Translations under genes and position numbers: made by a program
Part shown: one piece after another, positions 34,401 to 40,593 of the stretch
How the letters are laid out: each line of letters starts with the position of its first letter
Numbering within the stretch: position 1 is the first letter of the stretch
Source of the DNA: Fretibacter sp964410285
GTDB lineage: Bacteria > Pseudomonadota > Alphaproteobacteria > Caulobacterales > Maricaulaceae
Length of the DNA: 64,000 nucleotides
NCBI GenBank assembly: GCA_964410285.1
Contig: CAYPFR010000002.1
Coordinates: forward strand, 124,001-188,000
Direction: 5' to 3'
The notes under the pieces: model-generated
What the model was told of the DNA's origin: nothing
Database searches by the model: none
Seen by the model: the letters and a program-made list of their open reading frames with translations, nothing else

Positions 34401-37319
34401 TGTCGTCGCGGGCTGAACAACCACTGTTTCTGTAACAGTTTCGAAGGTTGCCGGGATTGTGACAAGCTCCGTAGAGGCCTCCTGAACCACAACTGGCTCT
34501 TGGATCGTCTCATATACAGCCGGGATCTGGACATATTCTGTTGTCGCAGGCTGAACAACAACCGTTTCTGTGACAGTTTCATATGTCGCAGGGATGGTCA
34601 CAAGCTCCGTAGAGGCTTCCTGAACCACAACTGGCTCTTGGATCGTCTCATATACAGCTGGAACTGTCTCAAATGTTGATGAGGCTGGCTGAACGACAAC
34701 AGTCTCTGTGACTGTTTCAAACGTTGCCGGAATTGTGACAAGCTCCGTAGAGGCTTCCTGAACCACAACTGTGTCCGTGTATGTTTCATACTCAGCTGGC
34801 ACAGTAACGTAATCAACTGACTGCGGCGTCACAACAACTGTTTCTGTAACAGTTTCAAACGTCGCAGGGATGGTCACGAGCTCTGTAGAGGCCTCCTGAA
34901 CCACAACTGGCTCTTGGATCGTCTCATAGACAGGCGGGATAACTTCATAAGTAACGGTCTGCGGCGTCACAACAACTGTCTCGGTGACAGTTTCGAACGT
35001 GGCAGGGATAGTCACAAGCTCTGTAGAGGCTTCCTGAACCACAACTGGCTCTTGGATCGTCTCATAGGTTGCAGGGATTGTGACATAGTCAACAGACTGC
35101 GGCGTCACGACAACTGTCTCTGTAACAGTTTCATAAGTCGCTGGAATAGTGACAAGCTCTGTGGTCGCTTCCTGAACGACAACTGGCTCTTCGATCGTCT
35201 CATAGACAGGCGGAACAGTGACATAATCAACAGACTGCGGCTGAACGACAACTGTTTCTGTGACAGTTTCGAACGTGGCAGGGATCGTCACAAGCTCCGT
35301 AGAGGCTTCCTGAACCACAACCGGCTCTTGGATCGTCTCAAAGACAGGCGGAACAGTGACGTATTCAACGCCCGCTGGCTGCACGACAACTGTCTCTGTG
35401 ACCGTCTCATAAGTCGCTGGGATTGTGACAAGCTCTGTAGAAGCCTCCTGAACCACAACTGGCTCTTGGATCGTCTCAAACACAGGCGGAACAGTGACAT
35501 ATTCAACGCCCGCTGGCTGCACAACAACAGTCTCTGTAACGGTTTCAAACGTTGCAGGGATTGTCACAAGCTCTGTAGAGGCTTCTTGAACCACAACAGT
35601 TTCGGCCACTGTCTCGTAAGTTGCCGGGATCGCCACGTAATCAACGGTTTGCGGCGTAACCACAACCGTTTCCGTGACGGTTTCAAAGACAGGTGGGATC
35701 GTGACGAGCTCGGTGCCCGCTTCCTGAACCACAACTGTATCTGTGTAAGTTTCGTATTCAGCCGGGATTGAAACGTAATCAACAGATTGCGGCGTGACCA
35801 CAACAGTCTCGGATACAGTTTCAAATGTCGCCGGAATAGTCACAAGCTCTGTCGAGGCATCTTGAACAACAACTGTCTCGCTGACCGTCTCAAATGTCGC
35901 CGGAATGGTGACAAGCTCTGTAGAGGCTTCCTGAACGACAACGGTCTCAGTGACAGTCTCATATGTGGCCGGAATAGTCACAAGCTCTGTAGAGGCCTCC
36001 TGGACCACAACTGGCTCTTGAATTGTTTCGTAAGTCGCTGGAATTGTTACATAATCCACAGATTGCGGCGTAACAACAACTGTCTCTGAAACGGTTTCAA
36101 ACGTGGCAGGGATCGTCACAAGCTCGGTTGAGGCTTCTTGAACCACAACGGTTTCCGTGACTGTCTCAAAGACAGGCGGGATCGTGACGAGCTCGGTTGA
36201 GGCCTCTTGAGCCACAACTGTTTCTGTGACGGTTTCATACGTCGCCGGAATTGTAACCAATTCGGTCGACGCGTCTTTTACAACAACAGATTCCGTAACA
36301 GTTTCATACGTCGCCGGAACGGTAACGTAATCAACAGTCTGGGGCTGAACGACAACGGTTTCGCTGACAGTTTCATATGTTGCAGGGATTGTAACAAGCT
36401 CCGTTGAAGCCTCTTGAACCACAACGGTTTCTGTGACTGTCTCGTATACAGGGGGTACAGATACGAGTTCAGTCGACGCCTCTTGGACGACGACGGTGTC
36501 AGTGTAAGTTTCATATTCAGCCGGAATAGACGTGTATTCAACAGATTGTGGCTGTACCACGACTGTCTCCGTGACTGTTTCATAAACAGGCGGGATGACA
36601 ACAAGCTCAGTTGACGCCTCTTGAACGACCACAGTCTCTGTGACCGTACGGAAAGACGGCGCGCCAGAGGTTGAACCCGCTGAGCTGCCGCCGTAATGGG
36701 CGACTGCGCGCGATGCGAGTGTACGGTTACCTGATCCGACGATGTTGCCATTGCGGTCAAGTGTGCCAATGCGCGAACCGGAGGCATTATAAGCTGTCCC
36801 GTTGGCATCAACCATATAAGTCGTTCCGCCCATTGTTAGACGAGTACGGCCTGAAGTGCCGATCATTGTCAGCGGGTTAACCGCTGCCGCTGCAATCACG
36901 GAACCATTTGTTCCGACGATATTGCCGCTATTGTCAACTCGGCCAACACGCGCGCCGGAGGAGTTCGTAACGTTGCGCGCGCTATCAATATTATATGTTG
37001 TGCCGTTGACGACGATTTGGAGATTGGCACGGCCCGGAACAACTGAAGTTCCTCCGCCTGCGCCAACAGTAACAAGCTCATAGCTCGCTTCTTGGACGAG
37101 CACACGCTCAGTTACGGTTTCAAAACGACCTGGGATCTTCTTGATCTCTTCGCTCGCAGGCTTGAGAACCACCTGCTCCGTTGATGTTTGATACTGCGCA
37201 GGCACGATCACCCGAGCAAAACATTCGCCAGGAAGCGGATTACCTGGCGGCAATTCCTGAGCGATAGTTGGTGCGGCTAATACGGCGGCACTAGCGGCTA
37301 ATAATAGAGTACGTTTCAT
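28500..37319 (-). CDS. Giant exported 23-residue-repeat protein with peptidoglycan-binding domain
   Basis: A 2939-residue protein. Residues 1-20 are a signal peptide (cleavage after PTIA). Residues 33-87 hold a Cys cap and two divergent repeats, and 100-200 two Gly/Asn-rich motifs. Residues 224-1396 hold 51 acidic 23-residue repeats (Glu at 1, 5, 11, 15; Pro at 20). Residues 1397-1598 are a linker with a second Cys cap (C1464) and a calcium-site-like DANSDGRDD (1558-1566). Residues 1599-2702 hold 48 basic repeats (RR at 3-4, Lys 7, Pro 9, Pro 17). A third Cys is at 2721. A PG_binding_1 domain spans about 2727-2783, and a Gly/Ser tail carries two more Gly/Asn motifs. Only three cysteines are seen. 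Start ATG 37319 begins a normal signal peptide. A periplasmic, wall-bound fibre or tether is likely; its function is unknown. The gene stands alone with its own terminator. Confidence 0.9.
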   Translation of the reverse strand: MKRTLLLAASAAVLAAPTIAQELPPGNPLPGECFARVIVPAQYQTSTEQVVLKPASEEIKKIPGRFETVTERVLVQEASYELVTVGAGGGTSVVPGRANLQIVVNGTTYNIDSARNVTNSSGARVGRVDNSGNIVGTNGSVIAAAAVNPLTMIGTSGRTRLTMGGTTYMVDANGTAYNASGSRIGTLDRNGNIVGSGNRTLASRAVAHYGGSSAGSTSGAPSFRTVTETVVVQEASTELVVIPPVYETVTETVVVQPQSVEYTSIPAEYETYTDTVVVQEASTELVSVPPVYETVTETVVVQEASTELVTIPATYETVSETVVVQPQTVDYVTVPATYETVTESVVVKDASTELVTIPATYETVTETVVAQEASTELVTIPPVFETVTETVVVQEASTELVTIPATFETVSETVVVTPQSVDYVTIPATYETIQEPVVVQEASTELVTIPATYETVTETVVVQEASTELVTIPATFETVSETVVVQDASTELVTIPATFETVSETVVVTPQSVDYVSIPAEYETYTDTVVVQEAGTELVTIPPVFETVTETVVVTPQTVDYVAIPATYETVAETVVVQEASTELVTIPATFETVTETVVVQPAGVEYVTVPPVFETIQEPVVVQEASTELVTIPATYETVTETVVVQPAGVEYVTVPPVFETIQEPVVVQEASTELVTIPATFETVTETVVVQPQSVDYVTVPPVYETIEEPVVVQEATTELVTIPATYETVTETVVVTPQSVDYVTIPATYETIQEPVVVQEASTELVTIPATFETVTETVVVTPQTVTYEVIPPVYETIQEPVVVQEASTELVTIPATFETVTETVVVTPQSVDYVTVPAEYETYTDTVVVQEASTELVTIPATFETVTETVVVQPASSTFETVPAVYETIQEPVVVQEASTELVTIPATYETVTETVVVQPATTEYVQIPAVYETIQEPVVVQEASTELVTIPATFETVTETVVVQPATTEYVSVPAEYETVTETVVVQEASTELVTIPATFETVSETVVVQPASSAFRTIPATYETVQEPVVVQEASTELVTIPPVYDTVTETVVVQPASVEYVSVPATYETVAETVVVQEASTELVTIPAKYRTVTETVVVQEASTELVTIPATYETVQEPVVVQEATTELVTIPATFETVTETVVVTPQTVDYVSIPAEYETYTDTVVVQEASTELVTIPATFETVTETVVVQDATTELVTIPATYETVSETVVVKEATTELVSIPATFKNVTETVVVTPQTVDYVTVPAEYETYTETVVVQEASTELVVVPATYKNVTETVIAQEATTELVTIPATFETVTETVVVQPETVEYVTVPAKFRTVNETYVSQDAADQLTVIPATYDTVTETIVVQEASTRLEVIPAKYRTVTEQIVVQPARQEIDVIPAQYETRSERILISPAREEWKPGSQALNASELGAGGRLNTSARGQFTVFNGVSDQVVQSTETTVTQTGEILCRVLIPAQYKTITKRVVKTPARVVEKTIPAVTKSITKRVIDVPATTREIPVPARTDTITRRVVRTPARVVSASEAGNLGGLRRGPNGAVISGFTDANSDGRDDRDGLSRSQAANADRASANANARGGRFSQQTSTVSKRVVAEEAKVVERRVPAVTKQVSRRVVKTPARTQERVVPAKTQTVTRRVVDRPASTQERVIPAITKQETRRRIKTPARTVEKVIPAVTQQVTRRVVDRPASTQERVIPAVTKVETRRVVKTPASTQERVIPAKTQTVSRRVVKTPASTQERVTPAITKQETRRRIKTPARTAERVVPAVTKQVTRRVVKTPASTTERVIPAVTKMRSRRVVKTPASTQERVVPAVTKQVTRRVVDTPAATQERVIPAITKQETRRVIKTPASTIEKQVPAVTKQVTRRVIKTPAQVTERVIPAITKMETRRVVKTPARTVEEAVPAVTKQVTRRVVKTPASTQERVVPAITKQETRRVVKNPARTIERAVPAVTKQVTRRVVKTPASTTERVIPAVTKMETRRIVKTPAATQERVVPAVTKQVSRRVVKTPASTQERVVPAITKMETRRVVKTPARTVERAVPAVTQQVTRRVVKTPAATQERVIPAITKQETRRRIKTPARTAERVVPAVTKQVTRRIVKTPAQTTERVIPAITKMETRRVVKTPAQTVERVVPAVTKQVTRRVVKTPARTQERAIPAITKMETRRVIKTPAATQERVVPAVTKQVSRRVVKTPAATQERVIPAITKMQKRRIVRTPASTVEKVIPAVTKQVSRRVVKTPARTQERVIPAITKMETRRVVKTPAQTVERATPAVTKQVSRRVVKTPARTQERVIPAITKQETRRVVKTPAATQERVIPAVTKQVTRRVVKTPAQTQERVIPAITKQETRRRIKTPARTAERVVPAVTKQVTRRVVKTPASTTERVIPARTQTVTRRVVKTPASTQERVIPAITKQETRRVVKTPARTQERVVPAVTKMETRRVVKTPASTAEKVIPAVTKTVSRRVVKTPARTQERVIPAVTKQVTRRVVRTPASTQERVIPAITKPVTRQVVKTPARTQERVVPAVTKQVTRRVVKTPAATQERVIPAVTKQVSRRVVKTPAQTQERVIPAVTKQVSRRVVRTPASTQERVIPAITKTETRRRIKTPARTAERVIPAVTKQVTRRVVKTPATTQERVIPAVTKQITRRVVDQPARTERREIPARYETVTVQKMVEAPRTETIVIPAELGSIEKRTQITPEKAEWRQVLCEANANTTVISAIQRALQTQGYYKGAIDGRLGQGTYAAVEQFQRARGLSTGGLTLRTVDALGVDWRSMVGGSATGGYSGGTLSSTSGGFTGSSGGAFSSGTIVGGASGGSSAGYTINGNQVLNASGAVIGTLNSNGDVVNSAGQIVLRGLGGSAGAAGGVISGGSISGGSAGGVSAGGFSVRADGSVVDSRGVTVGRVDGSGNIISATGQVIGRVTPRQ
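29214..32525 (-). repeat. 48 tandem 69-bp repeats encoding the basic array
   Basis: 3312 bp made of 48 in-frame 69-bp units with no length change, inside the giant gene. The unit pattern is [VE]-[TS]-R-R-V-V-K-T-P-A-x-T-x-E-R-V-[IV]-P-A-[IV]-T-K-x. Units beginning Val-Thr/Ser and Glu-Thr alternate over most of the array, giving a 138-bp super-repeat. The last two units are divergent and act as an end cap. Confidence 0.95.
33132..36650 (-). repeat. 51 tandem 69-bp repeats encoding the acidic array
   Basis: 3519 bp, exactly 51 units of 69 bp. Two unit types are present: one with QEASTEL and one with TPQSVDY or QPAxVEY at the centre. They alternate strictly from about unit 15 to unit 38 (138-bp super-repeat). 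Units at the C-terminal end (48-51) become divergent and partly basic, as if grading into a cap. Confidence 0.95.
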
Positions 37320-37378
37320 TTCGAAAACCCCCAAACTCTTTGTTACAATCATCTGCACAACGCAGACATCTTCAAACC

Positions 37379-37395
37379 TTAACATTCTGTTAGAC
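37379..37395 (+). promoter_or_regulatory. Near-consensus CtrA box upstream of the giant gene
   Basis: TTAA-CATTCTG-TTAGAC has the TTAA-N7-TTAAC architecture with one mismatch. It lies about 60 bp upstream of the giant gene start. It is suggestive only, because the motif is short and AT-rich DNA produces chance hits. Confidence 0.3.
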
Positions 37396-37447
37396 AGATT
37401 GCTAGGCATTAGTTCCTTCTTAATAATTTAAGACGGAATATCAATGC

Positions 37448-38137
37448 TTATGTTGGTGATAGGCGAAAAGGCCTGTAAAAAGACGCCTCAGCGGCGTTTA
37501 ATAACTCCCTGTCCCCCCTACTATCTCCATAAGCTTCAATTATGTTAACCTCTTGCGGCGCAAATTCGGCCAAAATGCGGCGGATTTTACCCTCACCCCA
37601 TATGTTATAGCCGTCTATTTCACCGTTACAGATATTCGATTCGGATTTTAGCTCTGTCGCCAAAATTTTATCCACACCTTGTGGCTCAAAATAGGCCCGT
37701 AAATAAGGGCCGATTGATGCGCTGCATATATATAATGACTCGCCGCCGCTTTTTTCGCGCTTTTTTGCTGCCTCTAGCGCGTTTTTTGCCGCCGGACGGA
37801 TCAGCGCCGGAATAACATCTTTGGCGAAGCTATCCGCGCGGCTTTCGATCTGCGCGACGCTCTCCCCCTTAAAAAACTTGCGGATAACGTGGGCCTTGAC
37901 CTTATTTCGGTCAATCAACCGCACAGAATAGGCCAAAAAGACCGGTAACAGGCTTGCGATCTTGATCGCATAGCTTACCGAACCTTTGTAATACTTCAGA
38001 AAAAGGCGGAATGTATCGTCCGTCGTGATCGTTCCATCGAAGTCGAAGACGACAATACGAGCAGCGGCCGCATCTGCACCAGCCAAACTGGCTGGTTTTG
38101 CAGATTGAGCTGTCTGGCTGCTCGGCACACGCGTCAT
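37448..38137 (-). CDS. HAD-IB family phosphatase
   Basis: A HAD-superfamily hydrolase of about 229 residues, SerB-like subclass IB. Motif I is FDFDGTITTDDTF with both Asp residues; motif II is YICSASIGPYL; motif III/IV is EAYGDSRGDRELL, which follows a Lys-containing EGKIRRIL. Members dephosphorylate small phosphomonoesters or phospholipid head groups; the substrate here is unknown. I start at ATG 38137; the frame extends to an ATG at 38242, but that would add a Cys-rich, low-complexity N-terminus without known counterpart. The gene is alone, between the giant repeat gene and the TadG-like gene. Confidence 0.82.
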   Translation of the reverse strand: MTRVPSSQTAQSAKPASLAGADAAAARIVVFDFDGTITTDDTFRLFLKYYKGSVSYAIKIASLLPVFLAYSVRLIDRNKVKAHVIRKFFKGESVAQIESRADSFAKDVIPALIRPAAKNALEAAKKREKSGGESLYICSASIGPYLRAYFEPQGVDKILATELKSESNICNGEIDGYNIWGEGKIRRILAEFAPQEVNIIEAYGDSRGDRELLNAAEASFYRPFRLSPT

Positions 38138-38581
38138 AATTCCACAATCCCATAAGACGGCCGCGGAATCGCGACCCTGCGGAGGGAATGCAATATTCGC
38201 GCTTTGGGCGCAAGGCTGCGAAGCACATATAGTTAACGCCATGAAAGACCATTCATTTACCGTTCATCTTTAGAACAGGCTCAATGGAAAGTGACCTATC
38301 CCTCCCTCTTTTCGGGATATTTGTGCCAAAACCGATCAATCAATCCCCTTGCCGCATAACTCGCTCGCGTTAACAGGCGAACAAAGGCTGACAAAGTCCC
38401 AAACACCAAGGGGTTAAGCGCCTGTTAACCCTGAATTTTAACGGAATGCGCAGAATTTATAATTTGTTAACCCTAATATTCGTTTCGTGGGTGATTTTGG
38501 TCCATTTCTCTCCCGTTGGCAGGGTGAATGCAACGTCCTTGGCAAATCGGCACACATGCTAATCTTGATAAGGATCAGAAA
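38138..38581. promoter_or_regulatory. Intergenic region between HAD and TadG-like genes
   Basis: About 440 bp (about 340 bp if the longer HAD start is used). The right part, 38400-38480, is rich in TTAAC elements; see the CtrA box. No further gene was recognised. Confidence 0.5.
38414..38430 (+). promoter_or_regulatory. CtrA binding site upstream of the TadG-like gene
   Basis: TTAA-GCGCCTG-TTAACC matches the Caulobacter CtrA consensus TTAA-N7-TTAAC exactly. A second, weaker site (TTTA-N7-TTAACC) ends at 38472. They lie 168 and 110 bp upstream of the ATG. CtrA controls pilus and cell-cycle genes in related bacteria, which fits a pilus-associated protein downstream. Confidence 0.6.
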
Positions 38582-39793
38582 ATGACATTCCTACAGAAAG
38601 CCAAACTCACCGCGTCAAACCTTGCTCTTTCATATGCAAATGACACCAAAGGCAATTTCGCGACAATTTTCGCGATCGGTCTTTTCGTCATCGTGGGTGG
38701 CTTGGCCGCTTCAATCGATATCGGGAATGCTTTTTCTGAGAAACAGCGTTTGCAAGATACAGCCGATCAAATCTCGCTCTACGCGGCTAAGACGTTGGAA
38801 ACAGACAGAGGAGCGCTAAACGCGTTTGCTCAGGACTATGTAAACTTCAACTACCCCAACACCAAAGGCGACATTGTGATCGAAAACATTCAGCGTAATG
38901 GCGATACAGTTAGCGTTGAAGCGACCACAAAGGTCGGGACAGCCTTTGGTCAGTTTGTGGGCTTTGAAACCATTGACGTTCGGGTTAATTCCGCTTCCAC
39001 ATTTAGAAGCAAAGGCCTTGACGTCTCTCTTGTTCTTGACACGACCGGCTCCATGAGCGGCGCCAAAATCGATACACTGCGCGAAGCCGCGACTGATCTG
39101 ATTTCAACGCTAGAAGACGCATCAGCAGACATTCGTGTCTCGGTTGTGCCATTTGCGCAATATGTGAACATTGGCACGGAAAACCTCAACGAGCGCTGGC
39201 TCGATACGTCTAATGTGAATGGGAATTGGGCAGGCTGCGTTGGCTCTCGTAGCGGAAATCGCGCTGATACGCCTGATCATAACGGCGCAAACTTCCCCGC
39301 AATCTCGGGCACTGTCTGTAATACACCGATCACGCCGCTGACTGATGATCTAGATACCGTCAAACAGGACATTTCAGCCCTCGTCGCCCAAGGTTGGACA
39401 TATATGCCATCTGGTTTGATCTGGGGATGGCGCACATTGGACGGCGCAGCCCCATTTCGCCAAGCCCGTGAAAACGGTAACCTGCAACGCGAGCGTATCA
39501 TGGTCATGATGACAGATGGCGCAAATACACGCGCAAGCAGCGGAACTCTACATGAATCAACCCAAACGCAGGCCGCGGATCGCGATACAAGAAAGCTTTG
39601 CCGCGGCATCAAGGGCGACGGTATTCAACTATACACCATCGCTTATGAAATCAGCAGCAACAGCACACGCAACCTGCTTCGCGGCTGCGCCAGCGACAAA
39701 GAAAACTACTTCGATGCTCGCGATGCTGGCGATCTACGCACCGCATTTGCCGAAATCGCAGCAAGTCTGTCCAGTCTACGCCTTACAAATTAA
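38582..39793 (+). CDS. TadG-like protein with von Willebrand A domain
   Basis: A 403-residue envelope protein. The N-terminus has a TadE/TadG-type prepilin-like segment, GNFATIFAIGLFVIVGGLAASIDIG, where the hydrophobic stretch about 27-50 follows a Gly-Asn-Phe. A VWA domain starts with the MIDAS motif DTTGSMSG near residue 157, with further MIDAS residues in MTDGANT. TadG proteins belong to Flp/Tad pilus loci and are thought to act at the envelope. No other tad gene is in the window, so this is an orphan. I start at ATG 38582 (AAGGATCAG upstream) rather than the in-frame ATG at 38528. A strong terminator follows. Confidence 0.82.
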   Translation: MTFLQKAKLTASNLALSYANDTKGNFATIFAIGLFVIVGGLAASIDIGNAFSEKQRLQDTADQISLYAAKTLETDRGALNAFAQDYVNFNYPNTKGDIVIENIQRNGDTVSVEATTKVGTAFGQFVGFETIDVRVNSASTFRSKGLDVSLVLDTTGSMSGAKIDTLREAATDLISTLEDASADIRVSVVPFAQYVNIGTENLNERWLDTSNVNGNWAGCVGSRSGNRADTPDHNGANFPAISGTVCNTPITPLTDDLDTVKQDISALVAQGWTYMPSGLIWGWRTLDGAAPFRQARENGNLQRERIMVMMTDGANTRASSGTLHESTQTQAADRDTRKLCRGIKGDGIQLYTIAYEISSNSTRNLLRGCASDKENYFDARDAGDLRTAFAEIAASLSSLRLTN

Positions 39794-39811
39794 GGCTTTA
39801 AGCCAAACAAT

Positions 39812-39840
39812 AAAAGGCGCCAGAAAGGGCGCCTTTTTTC
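39812..39840 (+). terminator. Rho-independent terminator after the TadG-like gene
   Basis: AAAGGCGCC-AGAAAG-GGCGCCTTTTTT: a GC-rich stem followed by T6, 20 bp after the stop codon. Confidence 0.85.
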
Positions 39841-39887
39841 TGTTTGTAACCCAAACGAAGACTTTTAAGAGACCAAAAGGGCCTTGT

Positions 39888-40454
39888 CTATTTCACTTCC
39901 AGAAGCTGAACATGGAAGACCAAAGACGCGCCCCCCGGAATACCTGGACGACCTCTTGGACCATAAGCCAGATCGGATGGGATATAAAAAGTCCAAGCAT
40001 CACAAGGACGCATAAGGCTCACGCCTTCCGTCCAGCCGGGGATAACGCGGTTTAGCGGAAATTCAGCGGGATCCTGACGCTCATAGGAGCTATCAAAAAC
40101 TTCACCGTTAGGAAAAACGCCGTGGTAGTTCACTCTCACTACATTTTCCGGCGTCGGGCTTGGAGCCGACTCATTACCGCTTTTAACCACGCTATACTGG
40201 AGGCCGGAAGGCAGGGTTACGACGTTGTCGCGCACAGCAAGATCAGTGTGGAATTTGTCGGCAGACCCAGCGAGTTCGGGAAGGTCAAGCGTGTAGGCGT
40301 CAAGCGCCACCGTTTGCTCAGCGGGGCAAACGGCCAGCGCCGCTTTTTCTGCAGCCAGCCGCTCGGCTTTGACTTCAGCAGATTCGCAAGAGGCCACGAG
40401 TGCTGCGGCGCCAAGCAGGGCCGTTAGGGATAAGGTTCTAATGCCATTTTTCAT
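39888..40454 (-). CDS. FKBP-type peptidyl-prolyl isomerase, lipoprotein
   Basis: A 188-residue exported PPIase. A signal sequence ends in LVASC (lipobox-like, Cys 23), a spacer of about 70 residues follows, and then an FKBP domain with VRVNYHGVFPNGEVFDSSY, VIPGWTEGVSLM and the C-terminal IPSDLAYGPRG...FHVQLLEV blocks. It probably catalyses proline isomerisation in periplasmic proteins. The canonical pattern VGSKxRLxIPxxLAYG is changed to RPCDAWTFYIPSDLAYG. It is convergent with the TadG-like gene. Confidence 0.9.
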   Translation of the reverse strand: MKNGIRTLSLTALLGAAALVASCESAEVKAERLAAEKAALAVCPAEQTVALDAYTLDLPELAGSADKFHTDLAVRDNVVTLPSGLQYSVVKSGNESAPSPTPENVVRVNYHGVFPNGEVFDSSYERQDPAEFPLNRVIPGWTEGVSLMRPCDAWTFYIPSDLAYGPRGRPGIPGGASLVFHVQLLEVK

Positions 40455-40593
40455 GAGATGGGCTCCATTGTGTTATGCCGCCTAGCTAAGACAGCCGCCC
40501 GCTCAAGTAAAGACACTAGCCCATAAATAAGACCTCTAACGTCACAATTTGAACAGTTCAGAGGCCTTCAAAGCGCATAAAATGGGGAGAAGA

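Noticed and set aside
29214..36650. Tandem repeats as a possible CRISPR array
   Set aside because: Units are contiguous 69-bp coding repeats without spacers, in one open reading frame, and no cas genes are nearby.
37484..37500. Hairpin ACGCC-GCTGA-GGCGT plus T-run (minus strand) as a terminator of the HAD gene
   Set aside because: It lies inside the last codons of the HAD gene and the stem is only 5 bp, so I did not list it as a terminator.
39516..40055. 179-codon plus-strand frame across the TadG-like end and the FKBP gene
   Set aside because: It runs over a strong terminator and is antisense to the FKBP domain, with no recognisable features.
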